The notes below the pieces were generated by a model. The model made no database searches, was not told where the DNA came from, and worked only from the letters and a program-made list of their open reading frames with translations. Position numbers and translations under genes: made by a program. From Adineta vaga (lineage: Eukaryota; Rotifera), in contig CP075494.1 of the NCBI GenBank assembly GCA_021613535.1, positions 1,798,001 to 1,862,000 on the forward strand: 64,000 nucleotides of DNA. Reading direction: 5' to 3'. This document shows positions 1 to 13,178 of this stretch, piece by piece. How positions within the stretch are numbered: position 1 is the stretch's first letter; every line of letters begins with the position of its first letter.

Positions 1-321
1 TCATTGGCTGCTTCTTTCAAAATAACTCACCATGTTATTATTCATTATATTGAATCTGGCGGCACTATGTCATGACGACGGTTATTAACAATGACTAATA
101 TAAATTATTGTGCTGTATATACCATCAATATCCGAAAAAAATTAGCAGATCACATAGTTTTTGACGGCTTCCTGTGGTATCACTCTATGCCAATACATTC
201 GTATCGTGGGCATTTCGAAAAAGATTAACATATATTGCTATTATTGATTCAAGTAGAATACTATTAAAACAACCTTCATTAGACGAGAGGCACCAAAAAA
301 CAAAACATCCCGTTACTAACA

Positions 322-1155
322 TTGAGTGTGGACGATTATATTTTATTAGTTTTATTATTACTTGCTTCGGCTATTATCGGTGCTATCTTTGGATTTTTCA
401 AATCGAAGAAAAATTCAGCGAAAGAATTTCTTCTCGGTGAGTCAACTGTACACTAATATAATACAGTAATACTATAATCTAAGCTGTTTAGCTGATGGTG
501 GTATGGGAGTAATTCCTACTGCCTTAAGTATTATGGTTTCATTTATTTCGGCTATTATTTTTCTTGGTACACCTGTCGAAGTTTATATGTATGGAACTAT
601 GTTTTGGTATCAAGGTAACTATATACACAATATTACATCATTGATAGCAGCATTTGTATTTATACCAAAATTTTGTGATATATATTTTACCAGTGCCTAT
701 GAAGTAAGCGTTATTGAAAAAAAAGAAAAGGAAATAGATTAGAAGAAATAAGAGATTTAAGTATTTAGAGAAACGTTTTGACCAGTCAGTTCGTGTGTCG
801 GCTTCAATGGTATTTTCCATCTATTATGGTAAGATAAAAGACTGTCACTCGGGTTTCCATATTTCACATTTTGAGTGTCACACGTATGTATAGCTTATCT
901 TCATGGCATTAGTACTTTATGCACGTGCACTAACACTCAGCCAAAGTATGCGGTAAAGTAAGAAAAACAAATTGCTCGTAATTCATGAAGTTTGATTTCT
1001 ACCTAGCAACCGGATTAAATATTTGGCTATCAGTAATTTCAATTGGTGTTATTTGTACTTTCTATTCATCAGTAGTAAGTTAACGTATAATTTTTAGCAA
1101 CTATCTTCATCATAATTTGATTCTTGGGGGTAGAATGAAAGCAGTCATATTCTTA
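322..1155 (+). pseudogene. SLC5-type sodium/solute symporter, 5' exons only (truncated)
   Basis: Exon-by-exon translation gives the N-terminal third of a sodium:solute symporter of the SLC5 monocarboxylate/iodide type. A hydrophobic segment (about 329-400) is followed by KEFLLADGGMGVIP across an intron (437-491), then a stretch with FISAIIFLGTPVEVYMYGT (492-614), TSAYEYLEKRF across a further intron (704-761), then LVLYARALTL (near 905-945), TGLNIWLSVISIGVICTFYS (1007-1072) and a GGRMKAVIF block (near 1125-1152). These are the order and motifs of TM1-TM5 in SLC5 proteins. The 828/894 junction does not keep frame. Coding similarity stops near 1152, where a hAT transposase-like sequence begins, and I cannot find later symporter exons downstream of the hAT. 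I read it as a gene broken by transposon insertion; the start codon is not identified. Confidence 0.7.
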
Positions 1156-1159
1156 CTTC

Positions 1160-3530
1160 AAAATAATAATGAAAAATACGCAGTTTTAAAAAATGAATCA
1201 TCTACTTCGTGTGCAGACTGGTGGAAGGCTTTTGGATATCCATCGAAATTAGGTGACGATGGTGAATATGATCCAATTAAAGGATTCGTTAGTTGTTTCA
1301 AATGTCTTAATACATTTATTTATAACAGTAGCAGTGGTACTATACGTCTAAAACAACATGCAAATACATGCTTTGGAACTTCATCAAATTGGACTTCTTC
1401 AAACTCAACGGATTCAATTGATTCTTCACCACTTATACAAGGTACACTTAATCATCATGACTTCAAGAAAAACTCAAAACTAGCTGACAAACAAATCGAT
1501 AATATATAAAATAACTATCTGCTCAATGGGTTTGTCATGATCTTCGTCCATTTTCTACATTAGATGCCATTGGATTTCGCAATCTTGCCCAAGAATTAAT
1601 TCGTATAGGTATATTTTCATTTGAATTGACAAAGAAAAGATTTAATCTTCTTTTAGGACATAAACATGGTGCTGTAGATGTTGACAATGTTCTTCGAGGT
1701 CGTCATACGATATCAAGAACGGTTTATGATCTAACAGATTCTTATCGACAACTTATGAAGAAAAAACTAGCTGAACCAATTGCGCACATGCTGTTAGATA
1801 TGTCCTGACTTCTGGTCTGATCCATAGAGAAATATTTCTTATTTAGGTTTAAATATATCATTTGTTGATGCCGACTACAAATCATATTCTATTGATTCAT
1901 TTTGTCGACCATTTTCTGGTATTAAATCAAGTGAAATGGTTCTTAAAGTAAGTTAATAATAGAAAAAAATATTGACTCTAATAGTGTGTTGATGAGATAT
2001 CTTATTTATTGTGTTTTTTTTTCGTATGTAATTGTTCAATTTTAGGTACTTGAACAACATTTAGCAGAATTTGGTATTGATGATCTTAGTATGGTGAACA
2101 TCGTGTCGGATAGAGGTTCCAATTTTGTTGCTACTTTTCGTGCTTTAAATCCATTATTTTGCTTTGCTCATCGACTTAATAATAGAGTTAAATTATCATT
2201 CTTTCAAAATGCACAAAGGAAAAAAAACAAACATTGAATAGATCGACAAGTGCTGCATCAGATCGTACAACATTTAATGAACGAAATGGTGTTCCATCAA
2301 ATGGAAATAATGTTGTGTCAAGTGAAGACACGAGTGAAGATGAAGAACAAGTAATTATTTTCCCAACATTGCCAATGATTCAAAAGAAGAGAAAGAATAA
2401 ATCTACATTAACAAACAATCAACAAGAATCTTCTTATAAATTGTCAATAGATGATATTTCACTTGCAGCAAGAGGAGTTCTCAACACATTAACCAAATGT
2501 AAAAAGATTGTAAAGTTCATAAAAAAGGTGATTAAAACCCCTAACATATAATAAAACTATAATTGTTCTTTTAATTTCAATTTAGAGTGGTTTAAATAAA
2601 GAAATTGAAGATAATGGTGGAAGTACAGTTCATCAATCAATTTCTGTTCGATGGTTATCAATGATTGAATCATTGGAATCTATTTTGAAATCATTTAAAA
2701 CAATTAAGAAGATTTTATGTTCGAAACAGCAACAAAAATTGGTAATGAATCTTGATGAAAGATTGATAAAACAAATTATATTACTGTAGTTTTGAAACCA
2801 GTGAAACATGTAGTGAAATTAATTCAAACTGGAAAATCTCCTTCATTATTTATGGTATTATTATCTGTTGAAACATTAAGGAATGTTATGGGTTCTTACA
2901 AAGAACTAATCAATTATGATAAGACGACGATTTAGTAGAAGAATTAGAAGGTACAATGATATAAAAAATACTATGAAAATATTAAATTATATTCTTTTTT
3001 CTAATTTAGGTATAACATTCTTCTGGAATCGTATACGATCTTTATTAGAAGAAATGTTTACTCTTGATATAAGACATTATGTAGCTACACTTCTTCATCC
3101 GAAATATCAGTCATTAAATATGTGTTCTGAAAGAGAACGATTAGAAACCCGCCATTCTTATATTCGAAAACAACTTGGATCAATTCATGTTGAACTTAAT
3201 CCAAAAGAAACAAATATACCACCAACCAATAAGTTTAAACCAGATTTATTTAGTAGATTTGAATCGTCGAATTTCGATTCTAATCAAGTAGATAATCGAG
3301 ATTCAGAAAATGAAGCTGAAGATTTTGAAATACGTGGTAAAAAACCTGATGAACTTGATCGATATCTCAACTTTGAACTTGATAAATCTAAAGTTGATTG
3401 TAATTCATTAATGTTCTTGAAAGAACATCAAGACAAATTTCCTCACTTAGCTCGATATGCCAGATGTATTCATTCAATACCAGCTACATCTGCTAGTGTT
3501 GAACGACAATTTTCCGGAGCTGGTAAATAA
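1160..3530 (+). mobile_element. hAT-family transposase, intron-containing and decayed
   Basis: The plus strand carries recognisable pieces of a hAT transposase in order. A BED-type zinc finger (about 1200-1375; C-x2-C near 1295-1305, then H-x4-C) comes first. A 'WVCHDLRPFS' catalytic-region start (about 1530) and a GRHTISR block (about 1700) follow, then FVDADYKS and IVSDRGSNF with CFAHRLNN (2047-2190), an acidic spacer, and the C-terminal dimerisation domain ending in SATSASVERQFSGAGK-type sequence (about 3480-3525). Introns are suggested at about 1950-2045, 2527-2585 and 2951-3010 (gt...ag). The 1117-1509 frame closes just before the WVCHD motif, and a stop also follows about 1805, so the protein is broken. 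I could not identify terminal inverted repeats or an 8-bp target duplication. Confidence 0.75.
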
Positions 3531-4190
3531 GATACTTCTATAGATAAATCAATGTAGACTTTGGTTTGTAACTAGATTTTTGTGTGACAGCATGTAATAT
3601 TTATACACTCACTGATTGAATCTTTTCTATCGCTGTTTCATGTGTGTTTCTGTCAAATGAGCTAATTGTAATAGACGTTAACATTGTATTAATACTGCGT
3701 GTTTATTTTCACTGATAGATCAATCATTAATATACTAACTGAACATTTTTTTCTTTCTATTTATTCTAATAAATTTGATGAACATAAGTTAATTATAAAT
3801 GCATACAGTAGATAATTAATAAACCGAAAGATATGCGATAATTGGAGAACTTTTACGATGAAAAACGACGCAAGTTTTTTTATTGTCCTGTGCTCATCTC
3901 TGGACTATATCATTTAGATTTATTTGATGATGCAATAACCCGATTAGATGTTATTATCCAATGATCATTTGTTCATCGAGACATTAAATCACTTTCAAAA
4001 AATAAAGCATTAATAAGTTTAGTATTCAACACGTCGCTTTATGCAGTTATAATTCACTCCTGAGATTCAATCAATAATCAAAATAGAAGCAAATCCAGCT
4101 GTTCAGTTTACTTAAGACAATAGATAAGAAGAAGTACAGGCTAATATCGAATAATAAAAATAAGAAGGATAAAAACAAAGTTCCAACCAG
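3531..4190. other. AT-rich stretch without a supported gene
   Basis: No reading frame with recognisable protein similarity. It may include the unmarked 3' end of the hAT element. Confidence 0.5.
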
Positions 4191-4573
4191 TTAAATCGCT
4201 TCGTTTGGCACCGTTGCACTTCCAACCCTAAACTGACCACCACCTCGAATAACGCCCTTTTCATCATCCACTTCTCCTTTATCTTTCTGTAGCAAATGTA
4301 GCATCAAGTAAATACTAATTTTCAAAATTATCTATCTAGTCTTACCCAACGCCAGTCGCCTATGGCGATTGTTTGTGTTCTACAGTGACACTATCTTCGT
4401 TAAAAGAATCGTTACAGCTCGAAGCATCGTCGCAGGAATAACAATCGTTAGCTATCGTATTATGAATACCTGTTTCAGAAATACTCTTCAATTATAGTAG
4501 ACATAATTATATGTAACAACTTACCGATGTAGAGGAACAGTATTGCAAAGATCAAAATGCCGAATGAACGCAT
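4191..4573 (-). pseudogene. Small secreted Ly6/quiver-like protein, probably degenerate
   Basis: On the minus strand an ATG at 4573 starts a hydrophobic leader (MRSFGILIFAILFLYI). A canonical intron follows (donor at 4524, acceptor at 4470), then an exon (4469-4346) reading ANDCYSCDDASSCNDSFNED. The CYSCDD...CNDPF-like spacing is typical of the start of Ly6/uPAR or quiver-type GPI-anchored three-finger proteins. A further intron (4345-4287) leads to a short exon with GVIRGGGQF and a stop at 4191. The middle exon contains an in-frame TAG at the palindrome GTCGCCTATGGCGAC, and the summed exon length (269 nt) does not keep frame. It is therefore either a decayed copy or my exon model is wrong. 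Family assignment rests on few residues. Confidence 0.35.
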
Positions 4574-6246
4574 GTTGCTTTCATTGACTCAACAATGAAA
4601 CAAGCCGTGTTGATGGCGAAAGAAGAGATTTTATAGTTGTCCGTATCTAGACGTTGTTCTTGTAATCGATACACGTCAAACAGGTATGTTTATCACATAC
4701 AGCTGTTTCCTTCTCATAGTTCCATGCGAGCCTCTCTTTAGAAAATCGTTCGAGCAAATATAGCATCATATTGAATGGGATTAATAATTATTTACTACAA
4801 ACACGAGACGATTTTTATCCACTCCTAGAAGTTGTTTCTGTATACACACTATTTTGTGAGTTTTTGGTCAAAACATTTCAGATGAATACTCTCACGGAAG
4901 AATTAACAAATTCAAAAGATTTGTTGCTTCTGATGCATCAGAATAACGGGTAGCGCATAGTAAACGCACCAAAATGTTTCGCTTGTTTTAGCAAATTTAA
5001 CAAGATAGCGGATTTTTGTTTCTACAAAACGATCAACTTCGTTCATCGAATAAGTTTTGCTACTTGGTCAAAATTTGAAGAAGTTGACGGTAACCGTATT
5101 GACCAACTGCCACTATTAGAGAAAGAGACGATTATGAATTTTTTTAAATAACAATTCTGCTGAAAATCAAAATATGCCACCAGATACTGCAGGAAATTCT
5201 GTGTCTAATGATGATTGACAGTTTCAAAGAGAATATTCGAAAGGATATTTTCTAAGCAGAATTAGAAAATGATGGAAAAGATCCTTTTCAGAGCTTGTCG
5301 AGTTCTACAAAAATATGTTTATTAAAAATTTTTAAAGCTTTTCTTTTACGCAAAATTTAAAGGAAACTATTACAGAAGCTCAAAATAATCTTAAAAAACG
5401 TTAAAAATATGTTATTTCAGATCAATAGATATTTCCAAACTCATACTCCAACTCAAAATGAATTACTACAACAACAATGTAATAGATAAATGTTAATTAG
5501 ATTTAAATATTCCATATCCTTCACTATAATATTCAAAATTAAGTATTTTTATTTCTTATACAGTTTCCCTCTATCTTACATTTATCTGCTAAAACTCTAC
5601 GCATTCTCTTCGGACAAAAAAGAGCTATCAAGAGAGTGAGAGAGAAGATAGTTTATGAAAATAGTTTTATTCCTTCTTCGTCCTTACATATTTGTGCATC
5701 TTTACCACGAAAAAGGAGACGTGAAACTATTTCCCATAGAAAAAAAACAGCAACTTATTCTACAATTCTTTCACGCTCTAGTTCATCTTGTTCTACCACC
5801 CATCTCTATACAAACCATCTATTAATCATGCACTACACTTCTAAACCTTATTTGAAAATGTTTATTATTAAATATTCATATTTACACTTCGTCTATTCAA
5901 TATAAACTCTTTATATTTTAGCTCTATTTATCGTACCAGCATGAAAAACGACTTGTGTTTGTTTTAATTAAGAAAATAGGCCAATACAGGATCGACAATA
6001 AAACCATTTTGATTTCTAATTGCATTCGTCAGACGCAATGACGACAAACTAAACATTAGATTTCTTTTCGTTCGTTTGCTATAATAAAAACAAACTTATA
6101 AACGACATATATGGACAAGGACTGACAATTTTTTCACGTTCTGCTTCGCACTTTCTGTATGTACGTTTGCCACGTGTGCTGCATTTATGCGTATGAAAAA
6201 ATAAGATAAAACAAAATCATTTACATTTTTACAAAAAACGTATTCG
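4574..6246. other. Intergenic, short unrecognised open frames only
   Basis: A 60-codon frame at 4771-4953 and an 89-codon frame at 5636-5905 exist, but neither resembles a protein family I know. The sequence around 5000-5300 has several adjacent frames rich in charged residues that could be an old mobile-element relic. I see no defined ends. Confidence 0.5.
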
Positions 6247-7920
6247 ATGTTGCTTCGAATTTCATCTACTCTATCATTTTTCTTGACACTTTGCGTTTTA
6301 TCGATATTTGTCGATCGATCGATTGGTCTCAATGTTCTATTCATTTGTGATGGTGGAGCAGGCCATCTCACACCTCTGTTTCAATTGGCCAGAACAATGA
6401 AACATCATAATATTACTTTTCTCACTCAGCGTATGGCACTGGTCTACATCGATTTGGATTCGTTTTCTTCGCCTCTATTTCGTCCCGTTTATGCCGATAA
6501 TTCAACCGATGCTTTGCTCAGAGAGAAACATGATTATGAACGAGGAATACACGTCATGTCTAATCATTCGTTGTTGACCGCGATGCCCGAACTGGTACCA
6601 TCGATGATCGGAATAATTCAAACATTCTTGTACAAAATAATCGAAATTCTAACGCACGAACATTTTGATGTTATTATCGCTGGTCAAATGATCTTCGGAA
6701 CCCCACTTTTCTGCAAGACGATCTCGACACCTTGTGTTGTTCAAAAGGCAGCACAACTTCCCGATCTGTTTGATTTCAATTCACCAAATATGTTCACACT
6801 ATTAACACAGAACGAGATAACTCAATTACCATATCGTATCTATAATGCAATATTTACAGGATATGCCACACTACGACTACTACCAGTTTTGATACCAACA
6901 TTTTATAAATTTTTTCAATCATTACCACAAGTACCCGGTTTATTTTACAATAGTTTTACATTGAAAAGTTTTCTTACATCGGATATGAAGTGTCTAGAAT
7001 TGATCAGCATACCCCAGTCGTTCCTAACGCTATCCTATCCGAATCACTATCAAAAATATTTAGGTCCATTTATTGATGATACAAAGATTCGTAGCGATAA
7101 TAGTGCTTTAAGTATATGGGTCAAATCAAAACCAATCAGTTCGATTATCTTCGGCGCTTTTGGAAGTAGTTCTCTTATTCCTTATGATCGAATGTCCAAT
7201 CTTATCAATGGTCTAGCGAAGTTTCTAATACAAACCGACGATAGTTTTCTTTTGCTGGCATTACGTGATTTTAACTATGAGACATACAAAACTGTTCTGA
7301 AAGATATATCGAATAATCGTTATCGTCAAATATTTGAAGATAACGACCGAGTACGGATTGAACAAGGATATGTTAAACAAAAATGGATATTACAACAGAC
7401 ATCGGTGAAGGTATTTCTCACTCATTGTGGAATGGGTTCAGCTTTAGAAGGATTGTACTTTGTCAAAGTGATCGTATGTATGCCATTCAATGTAGACCAA
7501 TTTGCGAATGCGGTATCAATCGAAAACTTGAAACTCGGTCAATCACTATTCACTCGACCATCACTGTTACAAACGCTGTTTAGACTTGGCGATTTTACAG
7601 ATTATACTTTCACAGATGAGAGTGTGACGCGCAAATTATCAACTGTATGGACAAACACAAACTATGAAACAGAAGTTGAACGTATGTCATTGGAAATGAA
7701 ACATGCCGGTGGGTTACAACGAGCTGTTCAAGAAATCGAGTTCTTTGTCAAACTCAATGGAAATCTCGATCGTTATGCACCTTTGCCAAGTACTCTACCG
7801 TTTTACCAACGATATCTTCTGGATCTGTTATTCATCTTCATAGTTTTACCTCTCATAGTCACTAGATACATCCTTTCAATATGTTGTAAAAGACGAAAGA
7901 AAACGAAGACAGATTGAAAA
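6247..7920 (+). CDS. UDP-glycosyltransferase (UGT family), ER membrane
   Basis: Intact 556-residue single-exon protein. A signal peptide (about residues 1-27) precedes the N-terminal Rossmann start VLFICDGGAGHLTPLFQLAR, the acceptor-side signature of GT1 enzymes. The C-terminal half carries the UDP-sugar binding block: WILQQ...VFLTHCGMGSALEG...MPFNVDQFANA (about residues 378-430, His393), which matches the UGT consensus including the terminal D/Q pair. A C-terminal hydrophobic segment (about 525-548) followed by a basic KRRKKTKTD tail fits ER retention in type I topology. The family transfers sugars from UDP-sugars to lipophilic acceptors. The HCG rather than HGG motif is unlike most animal UGTs. 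No introns, no breaks. It lies 1.3 kb upstream of a P450 on the same strand; joint regulation is not shown. Confidence 0.9.
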
Positions 7921-9180
7921 TATAAATATATTATTAAAATAATATTTAGTAACAAAAAAAGTATCTCAAACAATAGTTAGATGCTCTGTCACAGTTGGCA
8001 TGAGAATTTCAGTTGAGATTAGAATGCGCGAAAAAAAATAGAAAAACAAAAGAATAAAACATAGAAATAAATAAATAAATAAATACAATAGATAATAGAT
8101 TTCAAAAGAAAGAAAGAAGAAAAAAACTTCTTTTTTCCACCATATTTCTTTTATTATTAAATAGCAGAAAAATAAACAGTAATAGAAAATTATGAATAAA
8201 CATCGTTTTAAATAAGGCATTCAATTTACCTTACCATTGATTTATAAAAAGGATGCTTTATACATTTGTTTTCAATATTTCACAATTTATATCTTAATGA
8301 TACTTTTGAAATCATATTCTATGTACATATAAATAAATAAAATTATGATAAAATTGTATTTCAAAATATCCCTATGTTAAAATGCATTGAATCATCATAA
8401 TCCTATTTTTTTTCTGCTCAAATTGAAATCTCGTTCATTCGAAACCGACATGAACACATGTAACTATGATAACGATAATTAACTTAGTAACTACATACAT
8501 CATTTGTTTTGTCTTTCTTTTAACTCACACCCACACCCTCAAGATTACGGAAAAAATTAGTGATGCAAACGAGTAGTTGCGAGGAAAACGATTTGCTAAG
8601 TTCAGCTTTTTGTGATGACATTTCGTTAATTTTTATATGTTCAATGTTTTCGGATAGGCACAACCGACATGAACGAGAATGTCTCACATCAGTCATGGTG
8701 AAAAGAGAACTCCATCATGATGGTGCTTTAAAGCGTCTTTCAGCTGTTAATAATCTTCTATAGATACTCAAATCAACCATTGACGTTCTTATCTTTATCC
8801 ACATGTACTTTGTCACGTTATTGTTTCCTAATAGTTTAATAGCATATCGGATTTTTCGTTTTTCTCATTGGTTAGAAAGTACACGAAGAGTTTTGAAAAG
8901 ATTAAAACAAGAATGATCACGATGACACCGTAGTTTTCACATACTTGTGTTTATGTCAATTTTACATCGTTTCTTTTCTCTCTTCCCGTGTGCAAATAAG
9001 CAAGCAACGACTCGATGAGTTAGACAAACAATGTACTATGCCCATGTGATATACATCAATGCAAAACAGCGAGAAAAAACAACTGTTGTTCGAAAAACTT
9101 CCTCAAGTTTTTCCACACATTAACATCTTTTGAATATCTTCTATAATTTCCATTATTTTTAGAAGTCACATTATACAACG
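7921..9180. other. AT-rich intergenic between UGT and P450
   Basis: Holds an (AAAT)n run at about 8067-8085 and one half of a telomere-like repeat (8526-8545). The frame at 8560-8763 has no recognisable features. Presumably includes the P450 promoter, but no element can be assigned. Confidence 0.5.
8526..8545. repeat. Telomere-like half element ending in CCCTCAAGAT
   Basis: CACACCCACACCCTCAAGAT is identical in type to the right arm of the hairpin at 61001-61066, but no left arm is present here. Confidence 0.7.
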
Positions 9181-10705
9181 ATGGACATTCTTGTGGGTAC
9201 ATTCATTTTAGGTGTTATAGCATGTCCTTTAATTTATTTTCTACGTTCTAATCATGGCGATAAGTCATCCATTCCATATGTTACACATGAAAATTATCCT
9301 GTTGTAGGTCATCTATTTTCTTTTCTTCGTAATCGAACAAAATTTTTGATGGATTGTAAACAACGATATGGTCAATATTTTAAAATTCGACTTTTCAATC
9401 AACGTTTTACATTAGTACTCTCTCCACCTGACTGGGCTGCTATCATACGAAACCAATCATTTTACTTTCCAGCAGGCGATCTTGGGATGCAAATATTCGA
9501 TTTATCTAATAATTTGTCCGGTAGGTATCAATCTTTAACGTAATTTTGACAAACTAGAAAAATCTGCATATTTTAAAGGCCATACAGAATTTGATGCTGA
9601 AGCTCATCGACAGTACGTACAATATTTGAAAAATCGTGATGGTTTACGACCAATGATTGTTGAATTTGTTCGTCAAATACGCGAACTAATGCACCGTGAA
9701 AAAGTGACAATTGAAAATAATGGTACTATATCGGAGTGGATACCAAGTGGTCTATTAAAATTTAGCCATCGTATGATCTTTCAACCATCGACACTTGCAT
9801 TGTTTGGAGAGATCAATCCACTTTCGCTTGAGGATGATTTCCGTTTATTTGACGATAAATTTCATTATTTTAGCGCTGCTCTTCCTCGTTGGATGTATTC
9901 ATGGTTCTTCTCAAAAGAACTAAAAGCCCGTTCAAGATTATATAATTCATGGTTAGAAAAGCTATACCCACCTCGTGAGTCTGAGTTTATACGAGCTCGA
10001 ACAACACTTTTTTTGGCCAATTCTGAGTGGCTTACGAAAAAAGATCATGGCGCTATGCAAACAGCCATTCTATGGGCATCATTAGGCAACACTATTCCTG
10101 CCGTATTTTGGTGTTTGCTCTATATTTTACAAGATCCAAAAGCAGTGGAAGCAATTAAACAAGAAATTGACACGTATTTGCCAGTTTTTTCACTTGATAA
10201 TGATATTGATGATTCACTTATCGACGAATGGACCTCTGAACAATTAAACTCGTGTGTTTATTTGGAAAGTGCAGTAAATGAAATGCTCAGATTAGCTGGT
10301 GCAGCTTTGATGACAAGAAAATGTCAACGAGAGACTCGAGTAGTTTTACAAGATGGGCGTATTTTAAATGTGAAACCTAATGAGACTGTCGCTTATTTTG
10401 CTGCTGTAACTCATCTTGATCCAAATTTATTTCCAGAACCAAACAAATTTATTTTCGATCGATTTCTTAATAAAAATGCAGAGAGTGTTCCTGGTTTCAT
10501 GCCTTTTGGAGGTGGCAAGAGTATGTGTCCGGGGCGATTCTTTGCAAAAAATGAGATAAAAATTTGTCTTGCTATGCTTTTGCGTTATATGGAATACAAG
10601 TTTGTCGATACAGAAACAATTCCAACACAAAAACCACATCGTGTAGGATTTGGTGTTGCACCGCCTAGCCAAGATATACCAATTATGTATCGATATAAAA
10701 TATAA
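9181..10705 (+). CDS. Cytochrome P450, CYP7/CYP8-like clan
   Basis: Two exons, 9181-9520 and 9579-10705, joined in phase across a 58-bp gt-ag intron, give 488 residues. An N-terminal hydrophobic anchor (about residues 3-21) is followed by a Pro-rich hinge and VVGHLFSFL. The heme loop FMPFGGGKSMCPGRFFAKNE contains the axial ligand Cys430. The K-helix ExxR is present as ESAVNEMLR. The I-helix reads LWASLGNTIPAVFW, lacking the usual A/G-G-x-D/E-T motif. That substitution, together with THLDPNLFPEPNKFIFDRFL, is what CYP7A/7B/8B/39 enzymes show. Vertebrate members are ER sterol/bile-acid hydroxylases or prostacyclin synthase-like; the substrate here is unknown. Length and all key residues are intact, so it is probably functional. 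Confidence 0.9.
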
Positions 10706-10869
10706 TAGATTACATTCATAATATTATTTATATTTGTTGAACTGTATTAACATGATGCAAACATTTTACTTTTCTGTAGATAGATAGTATTTATTCAAGG
10801 ACACTCTATTAGAGCTATTAATACCCAAACAAACAAAATTTAAAAAAACGGTTAATTACACTTAAAATT

Positions 10870-11080
10870 TTAGCGAAAACAAAATCCGAAAAAGCGCACA
10901 TTTTGTTTTCACCCGTCGTTGATGTACCTATTTTTACCCGTAATCTATCAAGAAATTTTTACGAGTAACCCATCTACTCATTTTAACCATTAGCAATTCG
11001 ACGCAATTTAAGCCGTTCGTAACATACGTGTTTCTAACGCCTGAAAATGTGCGCTTTCCGCGATTTTATTTCCGTTAGTC
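10870..11080. repeat. Imperfect inverted repeat, about 35-bp arms
   Basis: AAAGCGCACATTTT (near 10891) is matched exactly by AAAATGTGCGCTTT (near 11045). The outer flanks also pair imperfectly: AAAACAAAATCCG on the left and CGATTTTATTTCCG on the right. This is consistent with a small terminal-inverted-repeat element. Confidence 0.5.
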
Positions 11081-12569
11081 TTTGTACGGCGCTTATCGCG
11101 TTGATATTAGAACCGTTTTAATCTTCATAAATTCCACGGTTTTCCCGCATCTGTTGTCCATCAAATTTGCAGATACCTTTTGGATTGGTTTTATCACGTT
11201 TCTTGCTCACCATACATTTCTTACGAATTCAATATCCAAAATCAGATATACGGCGCAGTATATTCCTATAGAAAGTATGCCACATATGCCGTATGCGCTC
11301 TATATATACATATACCTGTGCATACGAGTAAACTACCGAATATACTATTATCGATAACATACAGATTCATACGCGGATGTATTTACCTACTCACTGGTAC
11401 AATATAAGATTCAGAGATAATGGAACCAAAATCATCCATATGAACACCATTACGCGCTCCTACCATGGATCTGTGATCCTTGAAGAATGCGTTTTTCTGT
11501 TGAACTTGAAATAATAAACCATAGTTGTATGTATATAGGAATATAAATGAACGTACTTTATGGCCGAGGTGATCAATCTGGAATAATCTGAAAGTTGCTG
11601 AATGTGTGACCGAAATAAAAGTTGGATAGTGAAAAATTGTAGAAGGAAGTGCATTTTGAGAAACATGTCTTGAATTCTTTTATGTGTGGGTATGCATTGT
11701 ATTCTTGGGAAGATATTAATGCAGGAGTATGCAGTAGAGTTTACTGAAAGAGAAGAAGTTAGTTTCTCATCAGATGAGAAAGTAGCGTTATCTAAAAGAT
11801 ATTGATTGAACCTTCATCGAGAAAGTTCTCGTAAACTGATACCGGATAACATTGATTTATAACTTTCGTTTTAGTGAAGGAATAGGAATTCTCAAGTACA
11901 TGTATACCGATGTGTCAAGATTGCGTAAAATTATTACAGTCTAGTATTGTATTGTTGATGTGCTAAGGGTGGTATCACACACCTTTTTAAAATTTTCTGT
12001 CTGAACGGTTTTGAGTAAAATATTACATTTCTTGACAATAGCTAATTCTCGAAAATTTGAAACATCCTATCGATAGATCATGTACAAGATAGAAGTGTAG
12101 AATTGTTCTCATGCTCAAAGCTCTCGTAGTAAGTTTTGTCTATTTACTGCATCAATATAAAATTATTATTTTTAGTAGACTGAGTACTAATTCATCATTT
12201 CCATCATAAAGTCTCTAGTGAATCGATTGGTCAGAATAGTAACCATTGATTATATCGCAGTTCTGTATATACAATATATACTAATATATAATAGTATGTA
12301 AAACCAATAAACCAATAATAGCACAGAAAGTAAATAAATGGAATAAAATAGAATGGACTATGTTTGTCTAGGACAAACCATATAAGTTTCTTTTGATGAA
12401 ATCAACAAAATTGTACCCAAAGAGTACCACAAAGTTTTGTTAATATTCAGAGATATAAATGATGTAACACAGACAAGGATTTGTCTTTCCGTTGCATCAT
12501 TGATTTTTCTTGTCATCATTAGGTCTAAATTTTAATGAACGTCTGAAACTTCCATGCGTCATGTTTTAG

Positions 12570-12794
12570 ATTATTGTTTGCTACATCGATTTTTACCGAA
12601 CTCAACAATGTCAAAGCGAAATTCGAACAAAAAGAAATGTTTCAAAACGAAATCACTCTACAGCAGTTCCTGTAATGGATCCTGTTAGTAAAGAACATGA
12701 AATGGCTCCTACATCAATAAATTCTTCAAATCAAAGTCAGAGCGAAAAAGATATTTCCACTCAAATTGATCCCGTAATGAAAAAAACAAAATAA
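12570..12794 (+). pseudogene. Candidate orphan terminal exon
   Basis: A splice-acceptor-like ATGTTTTAG at 12561-12569 opens a 75-codon frame ending at TAA 12792-12794. The frame starts with a short hydrophobic run (IIVCYIDFY), followed by a basic and then Ser/Gln-rich polar tail ending SEKDISTQIDPVMKKTK. It looks like the cytoplasmic tail of a membrane protein whose other exons are missing. No family recognised; it may be chance. Confidence 0.2.
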
Positions 12795-13178
12795 CATATA
12801 GAAGATTATTATAAAAATGTAAAAAAAAACGAAAAGTTAGTTCCATTATAATTAAAAAACTTTTGTGTAACATGAATTTCACTGTCATATTTATCGCTAT
12901 ATACTATTTCTACCAATAGAATCTTCATGTTATGCACTCTTTTTTCATTATAAAACAATCTAATACTATTCTACATTGTCAGTGGTTTAATATGATAAAA
13001 CAAAATAGATTTTCGTTCAAAAATGGAAAAATACGTTCATACTTGAACTCGTTAATAACGGGTGTCCCAGGATAAATGAGCCTCTCAGTATTTTGAATAT
13101 TTCTCTGCTATTATCTCATTGATTAGAACACTTTTTTACCAAAAGATAGCGCTTGGAATTCTCTACAAAACCATATAT

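Noticed and set aside
7383-7583. Second plus-strand frame within the UGT gene
   Set aside because: Overlaps the UGT signature in another frame; no independent features.
13055-13085. GGGTGTCCCAGGATAAATG as a Tc1/mariner terminus
   Set aside because: No partner inverted end or transposase found in the surrounding 3 kb; one short match is not enough.
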